From Candidatus Eremiobacterota bacterium (lineage in GTDB: Bacteria > Vulcanimicrobiota > Vulcanimicrobiia > Vulcanimicrobiales > Vulcanimicrobiaceae), in NCBI GenBank assembly GCA_019240525.1, contig JAFAYE010000001.1, positions 1,151,300 to 1,215,299 on the forward strand: a stretch of 64,000 nucleotides of DNA, given 5' to 3'. The notes beneath the pieces are model-generated. The model made no database searches, was not told the DNA's origin, and saw only the letters and a program-made list of their open reading frames with translations. Positions 35,840-44,621 of the stretch are shown here, in pieces. Position 1 is the stretch's first letter. The number at the start of each line of letters is the position of its first letter. A program made the position numbers and the translations under genes.

Positions 35840-37431
35840 TACGCGACGGCCTCCTCATCGAGGCGGGCCGAAAACGGCACGAACTTCAGTTGCGGATTCC
35901 ACTCCATAGCGAGCCGCACGCTCCATTCGCTTTCAAAGAGCACGATCGGGCGGCCATGCCAGTCTTCCACGAGTCTTGCGTTCGATGGCAAATGCGCACC
36001 CGCGATATTCGCATGCTCGCCCTCGACGGCGAGTGCGAGCGAGTATGCCAACGAGTCGAAGCGCGTTTCCACGTTGTACTCCGACTCGAGGCGATACTTG
36101 GCGACTTCGAATTGGAGCTCGCCGACGGCCCCCAGAATAGGCTCCGTTCGCGGCGTGCCCCACGGATAGAAGACTTGCACGGCGCCCTCCTCACGCAACT
36201 GGGCGATCCCCTTTCCAAACGACTTGTAACCCGAGACGTCGATACTTCGTACCGACGCAAAATGTTCCGGAGCGAACGACGGGATCGGAGGAAAGCGCAC
36301 CGGTTTGCCTTCGTAGAGCGTATCTCCAATGGCAAATGCGCCCGGATTAGCCAAACCGACGACATCGCCCGCATACGCCGTCTCCAGCGACTCGCGGTCG
36401 TCGGCGAAAAGCCGCATCGCCCGCGAAAGCCGCAGAGCCGCGCCGCTGCGTCCGTTGCGCACCGTCATGTCGCGCGAAAATTCGCCCGAGCAGACGCGCA
36501 CAAAAGCAACACGGTCCCGATGACGCGGATCCATGTTTGCTTGGATCTTGAAAACAAAACCCGTAAACGCCTCGTCGGCCGGTTCGACGCCCGAGCGCGG
36601 TGACGGCGACGGCGCAATCTGCACGAATTCGTCCAAAAAGAGCTGCACGCCGAAGTTCGTGACCGCGCTTCCAAAGAAGACCGGCGTCGTGTCGCCTCGC
36701 AGCATCGCGGCCCGGTCGAATTGCTCGCCCGCGCCATCGAGCAGTTCGATTTCGTCGCGAAACCGCGCGTACACCGAGTCGCCGGCGAGCGCTCGCAGCT
36801 GCGAATCGCCGATATCGGTTACCGAGACGGCCGCGCGCGTCGCTCCGTGCGCGGCGCGCTCGAAACAATGCACCGCGTGCGATCGGCGGTCGTAGACGCC
36901 TTTGAAATCTTCGCCGTTTCCGAGCGGCCAATTCATCGGAAAAGCGCCGATGCCCAGCACGCTTTCCAGCTCGTCGAGCAATTCGAGCGGATCGCGACTC
37001 GGCCGGTCGAGCTTGTTCATGAACGTGAAGAGCGGAATGCCGCGGTCGCGGCAAATCGCAAACAGCTTTTTCGTTTGCGGCTCGACGCCCTTCGCGGCGT
37101 CGATAAGCATGACCGCGCTGTCGGCGGCGAGCAGCGTGCGATACGTATCTTCGCCGAAATCCTGGTGCCCGGGCGTGTCGAGCAGATTCATCGTATGACC
37201 GGCGTATGGAAACTGCAGCACCGTCGAGGTAATTGAAATACCGCGTTCGCGCTCGAGCGCCATCCAGTCGCTCGTCGCCTGTCGTTGCCGCTTGCGAGCC
37301 GAGACCTGTCCGGCGACGTGAATCGCGCCACCGTAGAGCAGTAACTTCTCGGTCAAGGTCGTCTTGCCGGCGTCCGGATGCGAAATGATCGCGAACGTCC
37401 GCCGCTTACGAACTTCTTCTCGTATGCTCAC
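35839..37431 (-). CDS. prfC: Peptide chain release factor 3
   Basis: RF3 is a GTPase that recycles RF1/RF2 from the ribosome. The 530 residues match the E. coli length (529). G-motifs: G1 SHPDAGKTT, G2 ERERGISITSTV, G3 DTPGHQDF, G4 NKLDR. The C-terminal RF3-specific part (AQLREEGAVQVFYPWG, LGAVGELQFEV) is intact. Located upstream of a lipoprotein in one direction of transcription. Confidence 0.95.
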   Translation of the reverse strand: MSIREEVRKRRTFAIISHPDAGKTTLTEKLLLYGGAIHVAGQVSARKRQRQATSDWMALERERGISITSTVLQFPYAGHTMNLLDTPGHQDFGEDTYRTLLAADSAVMLIDAAKGVEPQTKKLFAICRDRGIPLFTFMNKLDRPSRDPLELLDELESVLGIGAFPMNWPLGNGEDFKGVYDRRSHAVHCFERAAHGATRAAVSVTDIGDSQLRALAGDSVYARFRDEIELLDGAGEQFDRAAMLRGDTTPVFFGSAVTNFGVQLFLDEFVQIAPSPSPRSGVEPADEAFTGFVFKIQANMDPRHRDRVAFVRVCSGEFSRDMTVRNGRSGAALRLSRAMRLFADDRESLETAYAGDVVGLANPGAFAIGDTLYEGKPVRFPPIPSFAPEHFASVRSIDVSGYKSFGKGIAQLREEGAVQVFYPWGTPRTEPILGAVGELQFEVAKYRLESEYNVETRFDSLAYSLALAVEGEHANIAGAHLPSNARLVEDWHGRPIVLFESEWSVRLAMEWNPQLKFVPFSARLDEEAVA

Positions 37432-37450
37432 TCGAAAAAATTATACCCCA

Positions 37451-37933
37451 TCATTGCTTCGCCGGCTGATAGATTCGTAACTCGTCGCCCTCCGGCGACA
37501 CGCGAATCAAGGCAAGCGACGCAGCCGCTCGGTAGAACCGCGCGCGCGGCGGTATCCGCAGGCGGTCGGCACCTCGCCGCACGTAAGCTTCATCGCCCGC
37601 GATCGAAATGCTGCAATCGCCATAGACCAACGTCGCAGGCGGCAGAATCGGGACCGCGCCCGCCGGCAAGTGGCCGCGCAGATATGCCAACGGGCCGTGG
37701 GATTCCGACGTTTGCAACAAACACTCGGGCAACGCCGAGAGCGCCCAGGGCGCGTCGCCCCGCAAAGGTGCCGCGACCTTGCGTATCGGTTCCCCTCCGT
37801 CGCCGGTTTTTGCGGGCACCCGCGCATAGACCGACGCAAGTTTTACGCGGATCAGATCGCGATTCGTCCACCCCGCGACTACCACGGCAACTCCGAGGAC
37901 GATGAGCGTCGATAGCAGCAAGTACTTGATCAT
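37451..37933 (-). CDS. Hypothetical membrane-anchored protein
   Basis: 160 residues, one N-terminal transmembrane helix (about 3-22), then a soluble part that includes two cysteines (LPECLLQ and YGDCSIS) which might form a disulfide. No family recognised. It lies between RF3 and a 169-bp inverted-repeat element that occupies its upstream region. Confidence 0.55.
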   Translation of the reverse strand: MIKYLLLSTLIVLGVAVVVAGWTNRDLIRVKLASVYARVPAKTGDGGEPIRKVAAPLRGDAPWALSALPECLLQTSESHGPLAYLRGHLPAGAVPILPPATLVYGDCSISIAGDEAYVRRGADRLRIPPRARFYRAAASLALIRVSPEGDELRIYQPAKQ

Positions 37934-37942
37934 CCGCGCGAA

Positions 37943-38111
37943 TGATGTCTGATCGGGTCCCTATACCCCACAGCGAGGCCTCCAACTTTTCCGCAAAAGA
38001 CAGGAGGTCGTACTTCTGTTGGTGTTGCGGAAAAGTGGCGGAGCAGGAGCGCGCATGGATGCGCGCGACGAGCGTCCGAGTCGTGGGGCATAGGGACCCG
38101 TTCAGACATCA
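37943..38111. repeat. 169-bp element bounded by 29-bp inverted repeats with internal hairpins
   Basis: The left arm (37943-37971) and right arm (38083-38111) are reverse complements with two mismatches in 29. Inside lie a second perfect 12-bp inverted repeat, ACTTTTCCGCAA (about 37985-37996) with TTGCGGAAAAGT (38025-38036), and a GCGCGCAT/ATGCGCGC hairpin (about 38050-38067). The whole could fold as a long stem carrying two hairpin arms. The right arm overlaps the last codons and stop of the GH130 gene. No transposase or reverse transcriptase is near. A MITE-like mobile element or a structured RNA are both possible. Confidence 0.7.
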
Positions 38112-39202
38112 ACGCGCAGACGCGCGGCACCGATGGAATAGTCGCCCATGCCGTAGTAGACATCGTACGTGCGCTCGCCCAAGTCGGGACGCGGGTCGAT
38201 GCCGCTTGGGAAAACGACGTTGTCGACGATGCCGCGCCGCTCGCGCCGCGATTCGGGCGCCAAAATCGGTTCGGGCGAGCGATAGAGAATGTTGTCGGGC
38301 CGTTCCAGATCGTGTATCACGATGCCGGCGCTGTACCGCAACGCTGGTTTGCGCGGGCGCCCCGGAAGCAAGTCGACGCCGTGAAAGACGGAGAGCCACG
38401 CGTCCATGCCGGCAAGCGAGACCTGCACTGGCGGAGTGCCGGCGCCGATTTTAATCGATCCCCAGCGCGCGTCGGGGGAAAGGACTTGCACGCTCTCGGC
38501 GACGTTGCAGAGGTTGCTGCGATTCTTGAGCACGGGGTTGAGCGGCACGTACGCGATGCGAATCGATTCGCGATCTTCAAAGGGCATTCGCTCGATCATT
38601 GGAATCGAGGCGCGTCCGTCGACACTCGAGAGATGCAGCATTGGGCGATGATAAAAGGCTAAGCTTCGCCGCCCTTTGGGCGAAAGCACGGGTTCGGGAA
38701 AGAACGCGGCGTCCTTGTCGTCGCCGTCGACATTCGCAGTACCGGCGAAATGAACCAAGCCGAGTCGCTCCCAATGGAACGCGTCTTCCGAGATTGCAAG
38801 GGCGATGCGCGGCCCGGAGGGCCCGAATGCCGTATACGCCATCACGTACGCTTTGAGGACCGCAAGATACGTTACGCGAGGGTCTTCGCAGCCGTATCCT
38901 GCAGTGGGGCGCAGTTCGTACGGAGCTTCGGGTTGCAGTGCGAAGCCCAGACGCTCGAGTGACATTCGCCGCTCGGTGCACGATGCGCGGATAGTGCCCA
39001 CACGCGAGATGTTTTCGGGCTCGACGCAGCGGGGATAGAGCACGAGCTCGCCTCCGGGAGCGCGTGTCGCGGCAGGATTCAAGATGCCGCCGGCTTCGGT
39101 GATATCGCCGTTGGGTTCGAGTACCAATCCAAGTCGCTCGACGCGCGCTTCGAGCTGCTCGATGCGCTCGAACGTGCGGGGGATTTTGCGCGGAGATATC
39201 AC
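38102..39202 (-). CDS. Glycoside hydrolase family 130-type phosphorylase
   Basis: 366 residues with the five-bladed propeller signatures of GH130: NPAATRAPGGELVLYPR, GCEDPRVTYL (catalytic Asp near residue 108), FPEPV, WLSVFHGVD and the closing DVYYGMGDYSIGAARL. GH130 enzymes phosphorolyse beta-mannosides. The neighbours give no further substrate clue. The 3' end runs into a large inverted repeat. Confidence 0.85.
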   Translation of the reverse strand: MISPRKIPRTFERIEQLEARVERLGLVLEPNGDITEAGGILNPAATRAPGGELVLYPRCVEPENISRVGTIRASCTERRMSLERLGFALQPEAPYELRPTAGYGCEDPRVTYLAVLKAYVMAYTAFGPSGPRIALAISEDAFHWERLGLVHFAGTANVDGDDKDAAFFPEPVLSPKGRRSLAFYHRPMLHLSSVDGRASIPMIERMPFEDRESIRIAYVPLNPVLKNRSNLCNVAESVQVLSPDARWGSIKIGAGTPPVQVSLAGMDAWLSVFHGVDLLPGRPRKPALRYSAGIVIHDLERPDNILYRSPEPILAPESRRERRGIVDNVVFPSGIDPRPDLGERTYDVYYGMGDYSIGAARLRVDV

Positions 39203-39209
39203 GGCGTCT

Positions 39210-39674
39210 CTATGGCAGATACGTCGACGCGATCGGTTCGTTGCTCGGCGTCACGACTTCGACGCGAACGCCTCGCCGATAGACGCTATTGGGAACGATC
39301 CATAACGTGTAGGTGCGATATTGGGGTGAAGGTTCGCCGCCGTCGGCCGGTTCCTGTTCGAAGGCCACGACGCGAACGCGCTGATCGTTGGCGCGGATGG
39401 ACTCGACGATCTGCTTGTAGCCGGTACGCCCGTGCGGCCCCATAAGCAGGACGGCGCCGAATTCGCCCTTATAATGCACGGGTGCGTGAATACCCAGCTT
39501 GCTCAGGGCCGCCGCGTCGCGTACGATGGTGATTTGGTTGCCCCCAAGAACGGTGGTTGTGCCCGCTGCAAGCGTCTGGACGCGAATCTCGCGACATCCG
39601 ATCAGCAGGACGAGCCCCAGGGCTAGACCCGCCAGGGCCGACCAGCGCTTCACGGCCGACCGCTTCGCCCGCAC
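39210..39674 (-). CDS. Lipoprotein, PrcB-like C-terminal domain
   Basis: 154 residues, signal peptide with lipobox LIGC (Cys 27). The C-terminal half, GPHGRTGYKQIVESIRAND to YTLWIVPNS, resembles the PrcB domain found in lipoproteins that partner envelope proteases, but the match is by eye. Ends eight bases upstream of the GH130 start, so they may be co-transcribed. Confidence 0.6.
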   Translation of the reverse strand: MRAKRSAVKRWSALAGLALGLVLLIGCREIRVQTLAAGTTTVLGGNQITIVRDAAALSKLGIHAPVHYKGEFGAVLLMGPHGRTGYKQIVESIRANDQRVRVVAFEQEPADGGEPSPQYRTYTLWIVPNSVYRRGVRVEVVTPSNEPIASTYLP

Positions 39675-39761
39675 CTACGGGCGGCCTCCAAGGCATAACA
39701 AATTTTTATCTCCCAAATGTCATTGCCGGCGCGGTTGGAGCGACGTTACGCTGATACTCGC

Positions 39762-40700
39762 ATGAAACTGCTCCTGCGGCTCGCGCTTGCCGCGAACGCC
39801 GCTGCCCTAATCACCTTGATGCTGGGAAGCTGGACGAGGATCAACGGCGCTGGGCTCACCTGCCCGGACTGGCCGCTCTGCCGAGGCCGCCTCATCCCCG
39901 CACTGGGCGACGGCACGATCTGGGAATGGTCGCATCGCTTGTTGGCGTTTCCCGTAGCGGCGCTCGTCCTCGCAGTAATCTTGGTTGCTTGGCAGCAACG
40001 GCGCCGCTCCCCCTTCATCGCTCCGGCGACGGCGGTCGTTGCCGCGCTCTTCGTGACTCAAGTCTTTCTCGGAGCGCAGACGGTTCGGCTTGCCAATATG
40101 CCGCTCTCCGTCGCGTTGCACTGGGCCACGGCAATGGCGCTCATTGCGTCGCTCAGCGCGCTCGCCGTCTTTGCCGCCGCATTCGAAGAAGATGCGCGGC
40201 CAAACCGGCGCCGCACTCCTGGGGGCGGCTCGTACGTCGTGCCCATTGCGCTCGGCGCAACCGCCGCGCTTGCGTTTGCCACGATGTTCGTCGGTGCGTA
40301 CGTGAGCTCGAGCGGCGCGGGCCTCGCTTGCCTAACGATTCCAGGCTGTGCCGGGAACGTCGTAGTTTATACGTCTGGGCAAACCGTGCAGATGCTGCAT
40401 CGCTTCGCCGCCGGCACGACGCTCGTCGTCGCCGCAGCATCGCTCGCGCTCGTTTGGACGTACGCGACATCAGCCCGGGTTCGCTTCACCGTGCTGCTCG
40501 GTGCCGCGCTGGTCGCGATGCAAATCGTGCTCGGACTGCTCAACGTTGCATTGCGGTTGCCGACCGGTCTTCGTGAAGCGCACGCGGTCAATGCGGCGCT
40601 CGTCTTCCTCGCCTTCTTCGTCGCGACGGCGTTTGCCATTTTTGAGGCGGCCCCCCATAGCCGCTCGTTGCCAGTCGCCGATGATAGCGCGCAACGATGA
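39762..40700 (+). CDS. ctaA: Heme A synthase (COX15/CtaA)
   Basis: Heme A synthase oxidises heme O to heme A for cytochrome oxidase. The 312-residue product has about eight helices, with GSWTRINGAGLTCPDWPLCRG near the N-terminus, EWSHRLLAF, the second half with SSSGAGLACLTIPGC, and HRFAAGTT and HAVNAAL histidines as heme ligands. The start is set at ATG 39762 (MKLLLRLAL); an upstream in-frame ATG at 39717 is possible. Stop overlaps ctaB (ATGA). Confidence 0.92.
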   Translation: MKLLLRLALAANAAALITLMLGSWTRINGAGLTCPDWPLCRGRLIPALGDGTIWEWSHRLLAFPVAALVLAVILVAWQQRRRSPFIAPATAVVAALFVTQVFLGAQTVRLANMPLSVALHWATAMALIASLSALAVFAAAFEEDARPNRRRTPGGGSYVVPIALGATAALAFATMFVGAYVSSSGAGLACLTIPGCAGNVVVYTSGQTVQMLHRFAAGTTLVVAAASLALVWTYATSARVRFTVLLGAALVAMQIVLGLLNVALRLPTGLREAHAVNAALVFLAFFVATAFAIFEAAPHSRSLPVADDSAQR

Positions 40701-41569
40701 CGCCTTTCGCGCGAATTCGGAGTTTTTACGAACTGTCGAAGCCGCGAATTATCGTCTTGCTCTTGATCACGACCGCCGCTTCGATGATCATGGCCGCGCG
40801 CGGCGTTCCGCCATGGCCGCTGCTCGGGTGGACGTTGCTCGGGGGCGCCCTTGCCGCCGCTTCCGCAGGCGCGTTGAACTGCGTCTGGGATGCCGACATC
40901 GATCGCTTGATGAAACGAACGCAATCGCGGCCCATTCCCACCGGCCGGATCACGCCGCGTGACGCCACGATCTTTGCGGCCATCTGCGCGGCGATCTCGT
41001 TTGCAATTTTCTATCTCTTGGTCGATCCGCTTGCGGCCTGGCTATCGCTGGCGGGAAATTGCTATTACGTCGTCGTTTACACGATGTGGCTCAAGCGCGT
41101 GACGCCACTGAACATCGTCGTCGGCGGTGCGGCAGGGTCGGTGCCGCCGCTGGTCGGCTGGGCTGCTGTCACGCACACGATCGGCGCACCGGCGCTCGGG
41201 CTCTTTGCCCTCATCTTCCTCTGGACTCCGCCGCATTTTTGGTCGCTGGCACTGATGACCGAAACCGAGTACGGTAAAGCGAAGATTCCGATGTTTCCCA
41301 ACGTTTACGGTAAGGATCGCACCAAGCGCGAGATCGTATACTACAGCATCTTGCTCGTCGCCGCGTCGCTGCTTCTCTACCCGATGCACGTTATGGGAGC
41401 GTTCTATTTTGCGGCCGCGGCGGTGCTGGGCGGTCTTTTCGTGCTCGATGCGCTGCGAACGCTTTGGGAAAAAACCGGCACACTGCAGGCGCGCAAACTC
41501 TTTCGCTACTCGCTTCTCTACCTCGCGCTGATGTGCGCGGTGATGGTGATCGACCGAATCGTCTCGTGA
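40697..41569 (+). CDS. ctaB: Protoheme IX farnesyltransferase (heme O synthase)
   Basis: CtaB adds a farnesyl group to heme B to give heme O. 290 residues of the UbiA prenyltransferase family with the Asp motif NCVWDADIDRLMKRTQSRP and the second motif YGKDRTKRE, and MTETEYGKAKIPMFPNVYG between. About nine helices. Lies between ctaA and an MFS gene with 4-base overlaps on both sides, converging on the oxidase operon. Confidence 0.95.
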   Translation: MTPFARIRSFYELSKPRIIVLLLITTAASMIMAARGVPPWPLLGWTLLGGALAAASAGALNCVWDADIDRLMKRTQSRPIPTGRITPRDATIFAAICAAISFAIFYLLVDPLAAWLSLAGNCYYVVVYTMWLKRVTPLNIVVGGAAGSVPPLVGWAAVTHTIGAPALGLFALIFLWTPPHFWSLALMTETEYGKAKIPMFPNVYGKDRTKREIVYYSILLVAASLLLYPMHVMGAFYFAAAAVLGGLFVLDALRTLWEKTGTLQARKLFRYSLLYLALMCAVMVIDRIVS

Positions 41570-42918
41570 ACCGGCTGCTCGTAACGCTTTCGCTTGGCGT
41601 TTTTGCCGGTGCGCTCGACCTTGGCGTGCTCTCGCCGGCATTGCCGGCTCTCGGCCGCGACTTCAACGTTCAGGTCGGCGATCTGGCGTGGGTTTTTACG
41701 ATCTATCTGCTCGTCACGGTGCTGTCGATCGCGCTGGCAAGCACGCTGGCGGACCGGTACGGGCGGAGATACGTCTATCTTGCCTGCCTCGCACTTTTTG
41801 CGGCAGGGAGCGTCCTCGCGATCGTCGCGCCGAACTATAGCGTCTTCTTGACGGCGCGGGCGATTCAGGCGCTCGGCGCCGGCGGAATTTTTCCCGTAGC
41901 TACCGCCGCCATCGCCGATGCCGTTCCCCCCGGGCGGCGTGGCGCCGCGCTCGGCATCGTCGCCGCAACGTGGGGTCTGGCCGCCGTCGTCGGTCCGAGC
42001 ATAGGCGGTCTCATCACTAACTTCATCTCATGGCGCTGGATCTTCGCTGCGAACGTGCCGCTGGCGGCCGTCGTCTTCGCGCTGGCCCTGCGCGACATTC
42101 CGCTTCGCGCGCCGCGCCAGCGCGATTCGCTCGACGTGCTGGGGCTCGCGCTTCTCTGCGTGGGGCTGCTCGGGCTTACCGACGGGTTGATCGCGATGCG
42201 TCCGATCGTTGGAGTGATCGGGGCTTTCGTTCTCGCGGCCTTCGCGCTATGGGAAGGCATGATTGACGCGCCCATCGTGCCGCTCGAGCTCTTGCGCACA
42301 CCGCAGCTCATCAAAACGTATTCACTGGAGATCCTCATCGGCGTCTTGGAGGGCTCGCTCTTTTTTGTGCCGACGGTGTTGATCGGCGCGCAGGGGCTTT
42401 CGTATGCCGCTGCCGGCTTCATCGCTGCGCTCGGCGCGCTGACCTTCGTCGCGATCATTCCGGGCTCCGGACGCGCGCTCGATCGCATCGGCAGTCGCAA
42501 CGTGCTGCTTGCCGGCGCGATCCTCACCGAGATCGGGCTTGCGATTTTCGCGCTCGCCTTTGCATCGTTGCCGCTCGCCGTCATTGCCGTCGTCGTCGCG
42601 GGCGCGGGTTTTGGCGCCTTGCTTGGCGCACCGACGCGCTACATCGTCACGAATGAAACGCCGGCGAACGTTCGTGCGACGGCGGTCGGCCTGTTGAGTC
42701 AGGCGCTTATCGTCGGCCAGATCGTGGGAAGCTCGCTGGCGGGCGCGCTTTTTGCACTCGCGCACAGCGAAACGATTGGCTACCGCAACGCCTACCTCGC
42801 CTTCTCCGGCGTCGCATTTCTCGCGCTCGTTCTCGCCGCGACGCTCAAACCCGCGGGAGAAGAACGCCGCCGCCCATTCGACGACGCGCCGGCTCGAGCA
42901 GCAGCCGGAGCGCGGTAG
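41566..42918 (+). CDS. MFS transporter, DHA2-like
   Basis: 450 residues from GTG 41566, with twelve or more hydrophobic helices. MFS motif A is LASTLADRYGRRYVYL, motif B region is ARAIQALGAGGIFPVATAAIAD, and motif C-like GLAAVVGPSIGGLI follows. This suggests a drug:H+ antiporter. It is coupled to ctaB by GTGA, so it may serve the oxidase locus (for example metal or heme intermediate export), but that is a guess. Confidence 0.85.
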   Translation: MNRLLVTLSLGVFAGALDLGVLSPALPALGRDFNVQVGDLAWVFTIYLLVTVLSIALASTLADRYGRRYVYLACLALFAAGSVLAIVAPNYSVFLTARAIQALGAGGIFPVATAAIADAVPPGRRGAALGIVAATWGLAAVVGPSIGGLITNFISWRWIFAANVPLAAVVFALALRDIPLRAPRQRDSLDVLGLALLCVGLLGLTDGLIAMRPIVGVIGAFVLAAFALWEGMIDAPIVPLELLRTPQLIKTYSLEILIGVLEGSLFFVPTVLIGAQGLSYAAAGFIAALGALTFVAIIPGSGRALDRIGSRNVLLAGAILTEIGLAIFALAFASLPLAVIAVVVAGAGFGALLGAPTRYIVTNETPANVRATAVGLLSQALIVGQIVGSSLAGALFALAHSETIGYRNAYLAFSGVAFLALVLAATLKPAGEERRRPFDDAPARAAAGAR

Positions 42919-42951
42919 GGCGAAATAACGGCTCGGGTAACATTCACAACG

Positions 42952-43548
42952 ATGAGCAGCAACGGGGCCGGCATCCATTGGCGCGCCTTAGCGCGGCGTC
43001 AATGGACGCCGAAGGAACGCTCGATCGTTTGGCGCGGATTGACCGGGCGTTTCGCCCTTGCAATCGAGCCGCTGATTGGAATGGTCTTTATGGGCCTGCT
43101 GACGTGGGGCATCGTCTATCGCGCGCAGCACGTACCCTCCGATGCCACGCTTGTGAAGATCGCCTGGATCTTCGCGGTGGGCGCCATTGCCTTCGCCGGC
43201 TACTTTATCGCGGTGCTCGTCGCGCCGTTCGTCGCCTACCTCCAAACGTTTCGCCCCATCTACGTTCTCGACGGCTACGTTCGCTATCGGGAGCCCGACG
43301 CGCACTCGCGTGTCGATGGATGCGGCTACGCCGCCGCGCTCTTTGCCGATCGCACGCTCGCGTATGAGTGGGAGTGGGTCGGGCAAAAGCCTTTGCCCAA
43401 CGCAACGATACCCGCGCTCCTCGAGTTCTCGACGTACGCCGGAATCCACAAGATCGACGGCAATCCGACGGGGTTGCTGCCCGAGGGCGAGCTACCCTTG
43501 CTCGCCATCGGCATCGCCACCCGGCACGGCCGCCGCGCCGATTTATAG
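42952..43548 (+). CDS. Hypothetical membrane protein
   Basis: 198 residues with two hydrophobic helices at about 37-58 and 67-95, followed by a soluble region with DGYVRYREPDAHSRVDG. No recognised family. It ends the plus-strand ctaA-ctaB-MFS group and faces the minus-strand oxidase genes. Confidence 0.6.
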   Translation: MSSNGAGIHWRALARRQWTPKERSIVWRGLTGRFALAIEPLIGMVFMGLLTWGIVYRAQHVPSDATLVKIAWIFAVGAIAFAGYFIAVLVAPFVAYLQTFRPIYVLDGYVRYREPDAHSRVDGCGYAAALFADRTLAYEWEWVGQKPLPNATIPALLEFSTYAGIHKIDGNPTGLLPEGELPLLAIGIATRHGRRADL

Positions 43549-43570
43549 GCTTACTGCCAGGATTCTCTGT

Positions 43571-43774
43571 TTACGGCGCGGCGTTGTTGAGCGGGACGCG
43601 AAGGGTGGTGGTCGCGGGCCAATGGTGGCCATAACCCGAGAGCAGACAAACGGCTCCGCCGATCGCGAAGATGATCAGCAGTCCGACGATCGCAAACCAA
43701 TGCAGCGCGGCCGGAATGCCCCGGCTCTCGGGAATCCGGCTGTAATCGAGATATTCGTCGTCGCGAACGATCAT
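43571..43774 (-). CDS. Small membrane protein in the cytochrome oxidase operon (67 aa)
   Basis: 67 residues with one transmembrane helix (about 25-47, WFAIVGLLIIFAIGGAVCLLSGY) and polar ends. It follows the 71-aa protein by four bases and ends the oxidase operon. It could be a small accessory oxidase subunit; no family recognised. Confidence 0.55.
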   Translation of the reverse strand: MIVRDDEYLDYSRIPESRGIPAALHWFAIVGLLIIFAIGGAVCLLSGYGHHWPATTTLRVPLNNAAP

Positions 43775-43777
43775 GAA

Positions 43778-43993
43778 TCACGCTCCCTTCGCCGGCGGGG
43801 CAAAGCCGATGACGTTGAGACCAGCGAGCAGCGCCAGAATTGCGCCCAGACCGAGCAAGAAGAGCATCAACTTGAAAACGTTGTTCTCGATGCCCGTCGT
43901 CTTCCAATCTTTATAGAGCGAGTAGAATGAAACGACGGCAACGACGATGCCGGCGACCACGGCTCCCAACCGTTCGACGATAGCCGCGTTCAC
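43778..43993 (-). CDS. Small membrane protein in the cytochrome oxidase operon (71 aa)
   Basis: 71 residues, two transmembrane helices (about 9-27 and 40-62). Placed 13 bases after ctaE, in the usual position of subunit IV (CtaF) genes, though the sequence lacks features I could assign to that family. Confidence 0.55.
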   Translation of the reverse strand: MNAAIVERLGAVVAGIVVAVVSFYSLYKDWKTTGIENNVFKLMLFLLGLGAILALLAGLNVIGFAPPAKGA

Positions 43994-44006
43994 AAACGTG
44001 CGCTCC

Positions 44007-44621
44007 TCACAGTAGATAGAAGATCGAAAACAAGACGACCCAAATCACGTCGACGAAGTGCCAGTACAACGTCCCCGCGGTGATCCCGAAGAATCTTCCG
44101 CGCGTGTAGACGCCCGCGGCCGACTGCAACAGCAAGGTGGTCAGATAGCAGACGCCGACGAAGACGTGGAATCCGTGCATGCCCGTCAAGGTGAAGAACG
44201 AGGCGCCGAAGATGCCGCTGCCCGCCCAGGTGACGTGCTCGCCGAAGATGAGATGCGTGTATTCATAGCCTTGGCCGCCGAGGAATGCGGCGCCCAAAAC
44301 GATCGTCGCCAGCAGAAACCACATGTACCGCATCCAGTGGCCGTGCTTGAAGTTCTCGAGCGCGTAATGCATCGTGGCCCCGGATCCGAAGAGCACGACC
44401 GAGTTCCAGGCGGCGAAGGCAACGTCGAGGTGCTGAATTCCCGGCGGCGGCCAGCCCTGGCCGCTATTGCGCATGTAGAGATAGGCAAAAATGAACGATG
44501 CGAAGAGCACGCAGTCGCTGATGAGGAAGAGCAGGAAGCCTTGCAGGCGCAGCTCACGGGTCTCGATGTAGAGCTGGTCGACTTCCCCGTGCGCGTCGCG
44601 CGCCAGCGATGCGACCGACAT
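44007..44621 (-). CDS. ctaE: Cytochrome c oxidase subunit III
   Basis: 204 residues and five predicted helices, the short CyoC/CtaE form. Landmarks are LQGFLLFLISDCVLFASFIFAYLYMR, HYALENFKHG, GQGYEYTHLIFGEHVTW, FFTLTGMHGFHVFVG and the closing YWHFVDVIWVVLFSIFYL. The ATG overlaps the ctaD stop by one base (TGATG). A longer open frame extends upstream inside ctaD but is a shadow. Confidence 0.94.
   Translation of the reverse strand: MSVASLARDAHGEVDQLYIETRELRLQGFLLFLISDCVLFASFIFAYLYMRNSGQGWPPPGIQHLDVAFAAWNSVVLFGSGATMHYALENFKHGHWMRYMWFLLATIVLGAAFLGGQGYEYTHLIFGEHVTWAGSGIFGASFFTLTGMHGFHVFVGVCYLTTLLLQSAAGVYTRGRFFGITAGTLYWHFVDVIWVVLFSIFYLL

Noticed and set aside
37943-38111. Inverted-repeat element considered as a retron ncRNA
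   Set aside because: Outer inverted repeats and internal hairpins resemble the a1/a2 and msr/msd layout, but no reverse transcriptase gene is near, so I do not call it one.
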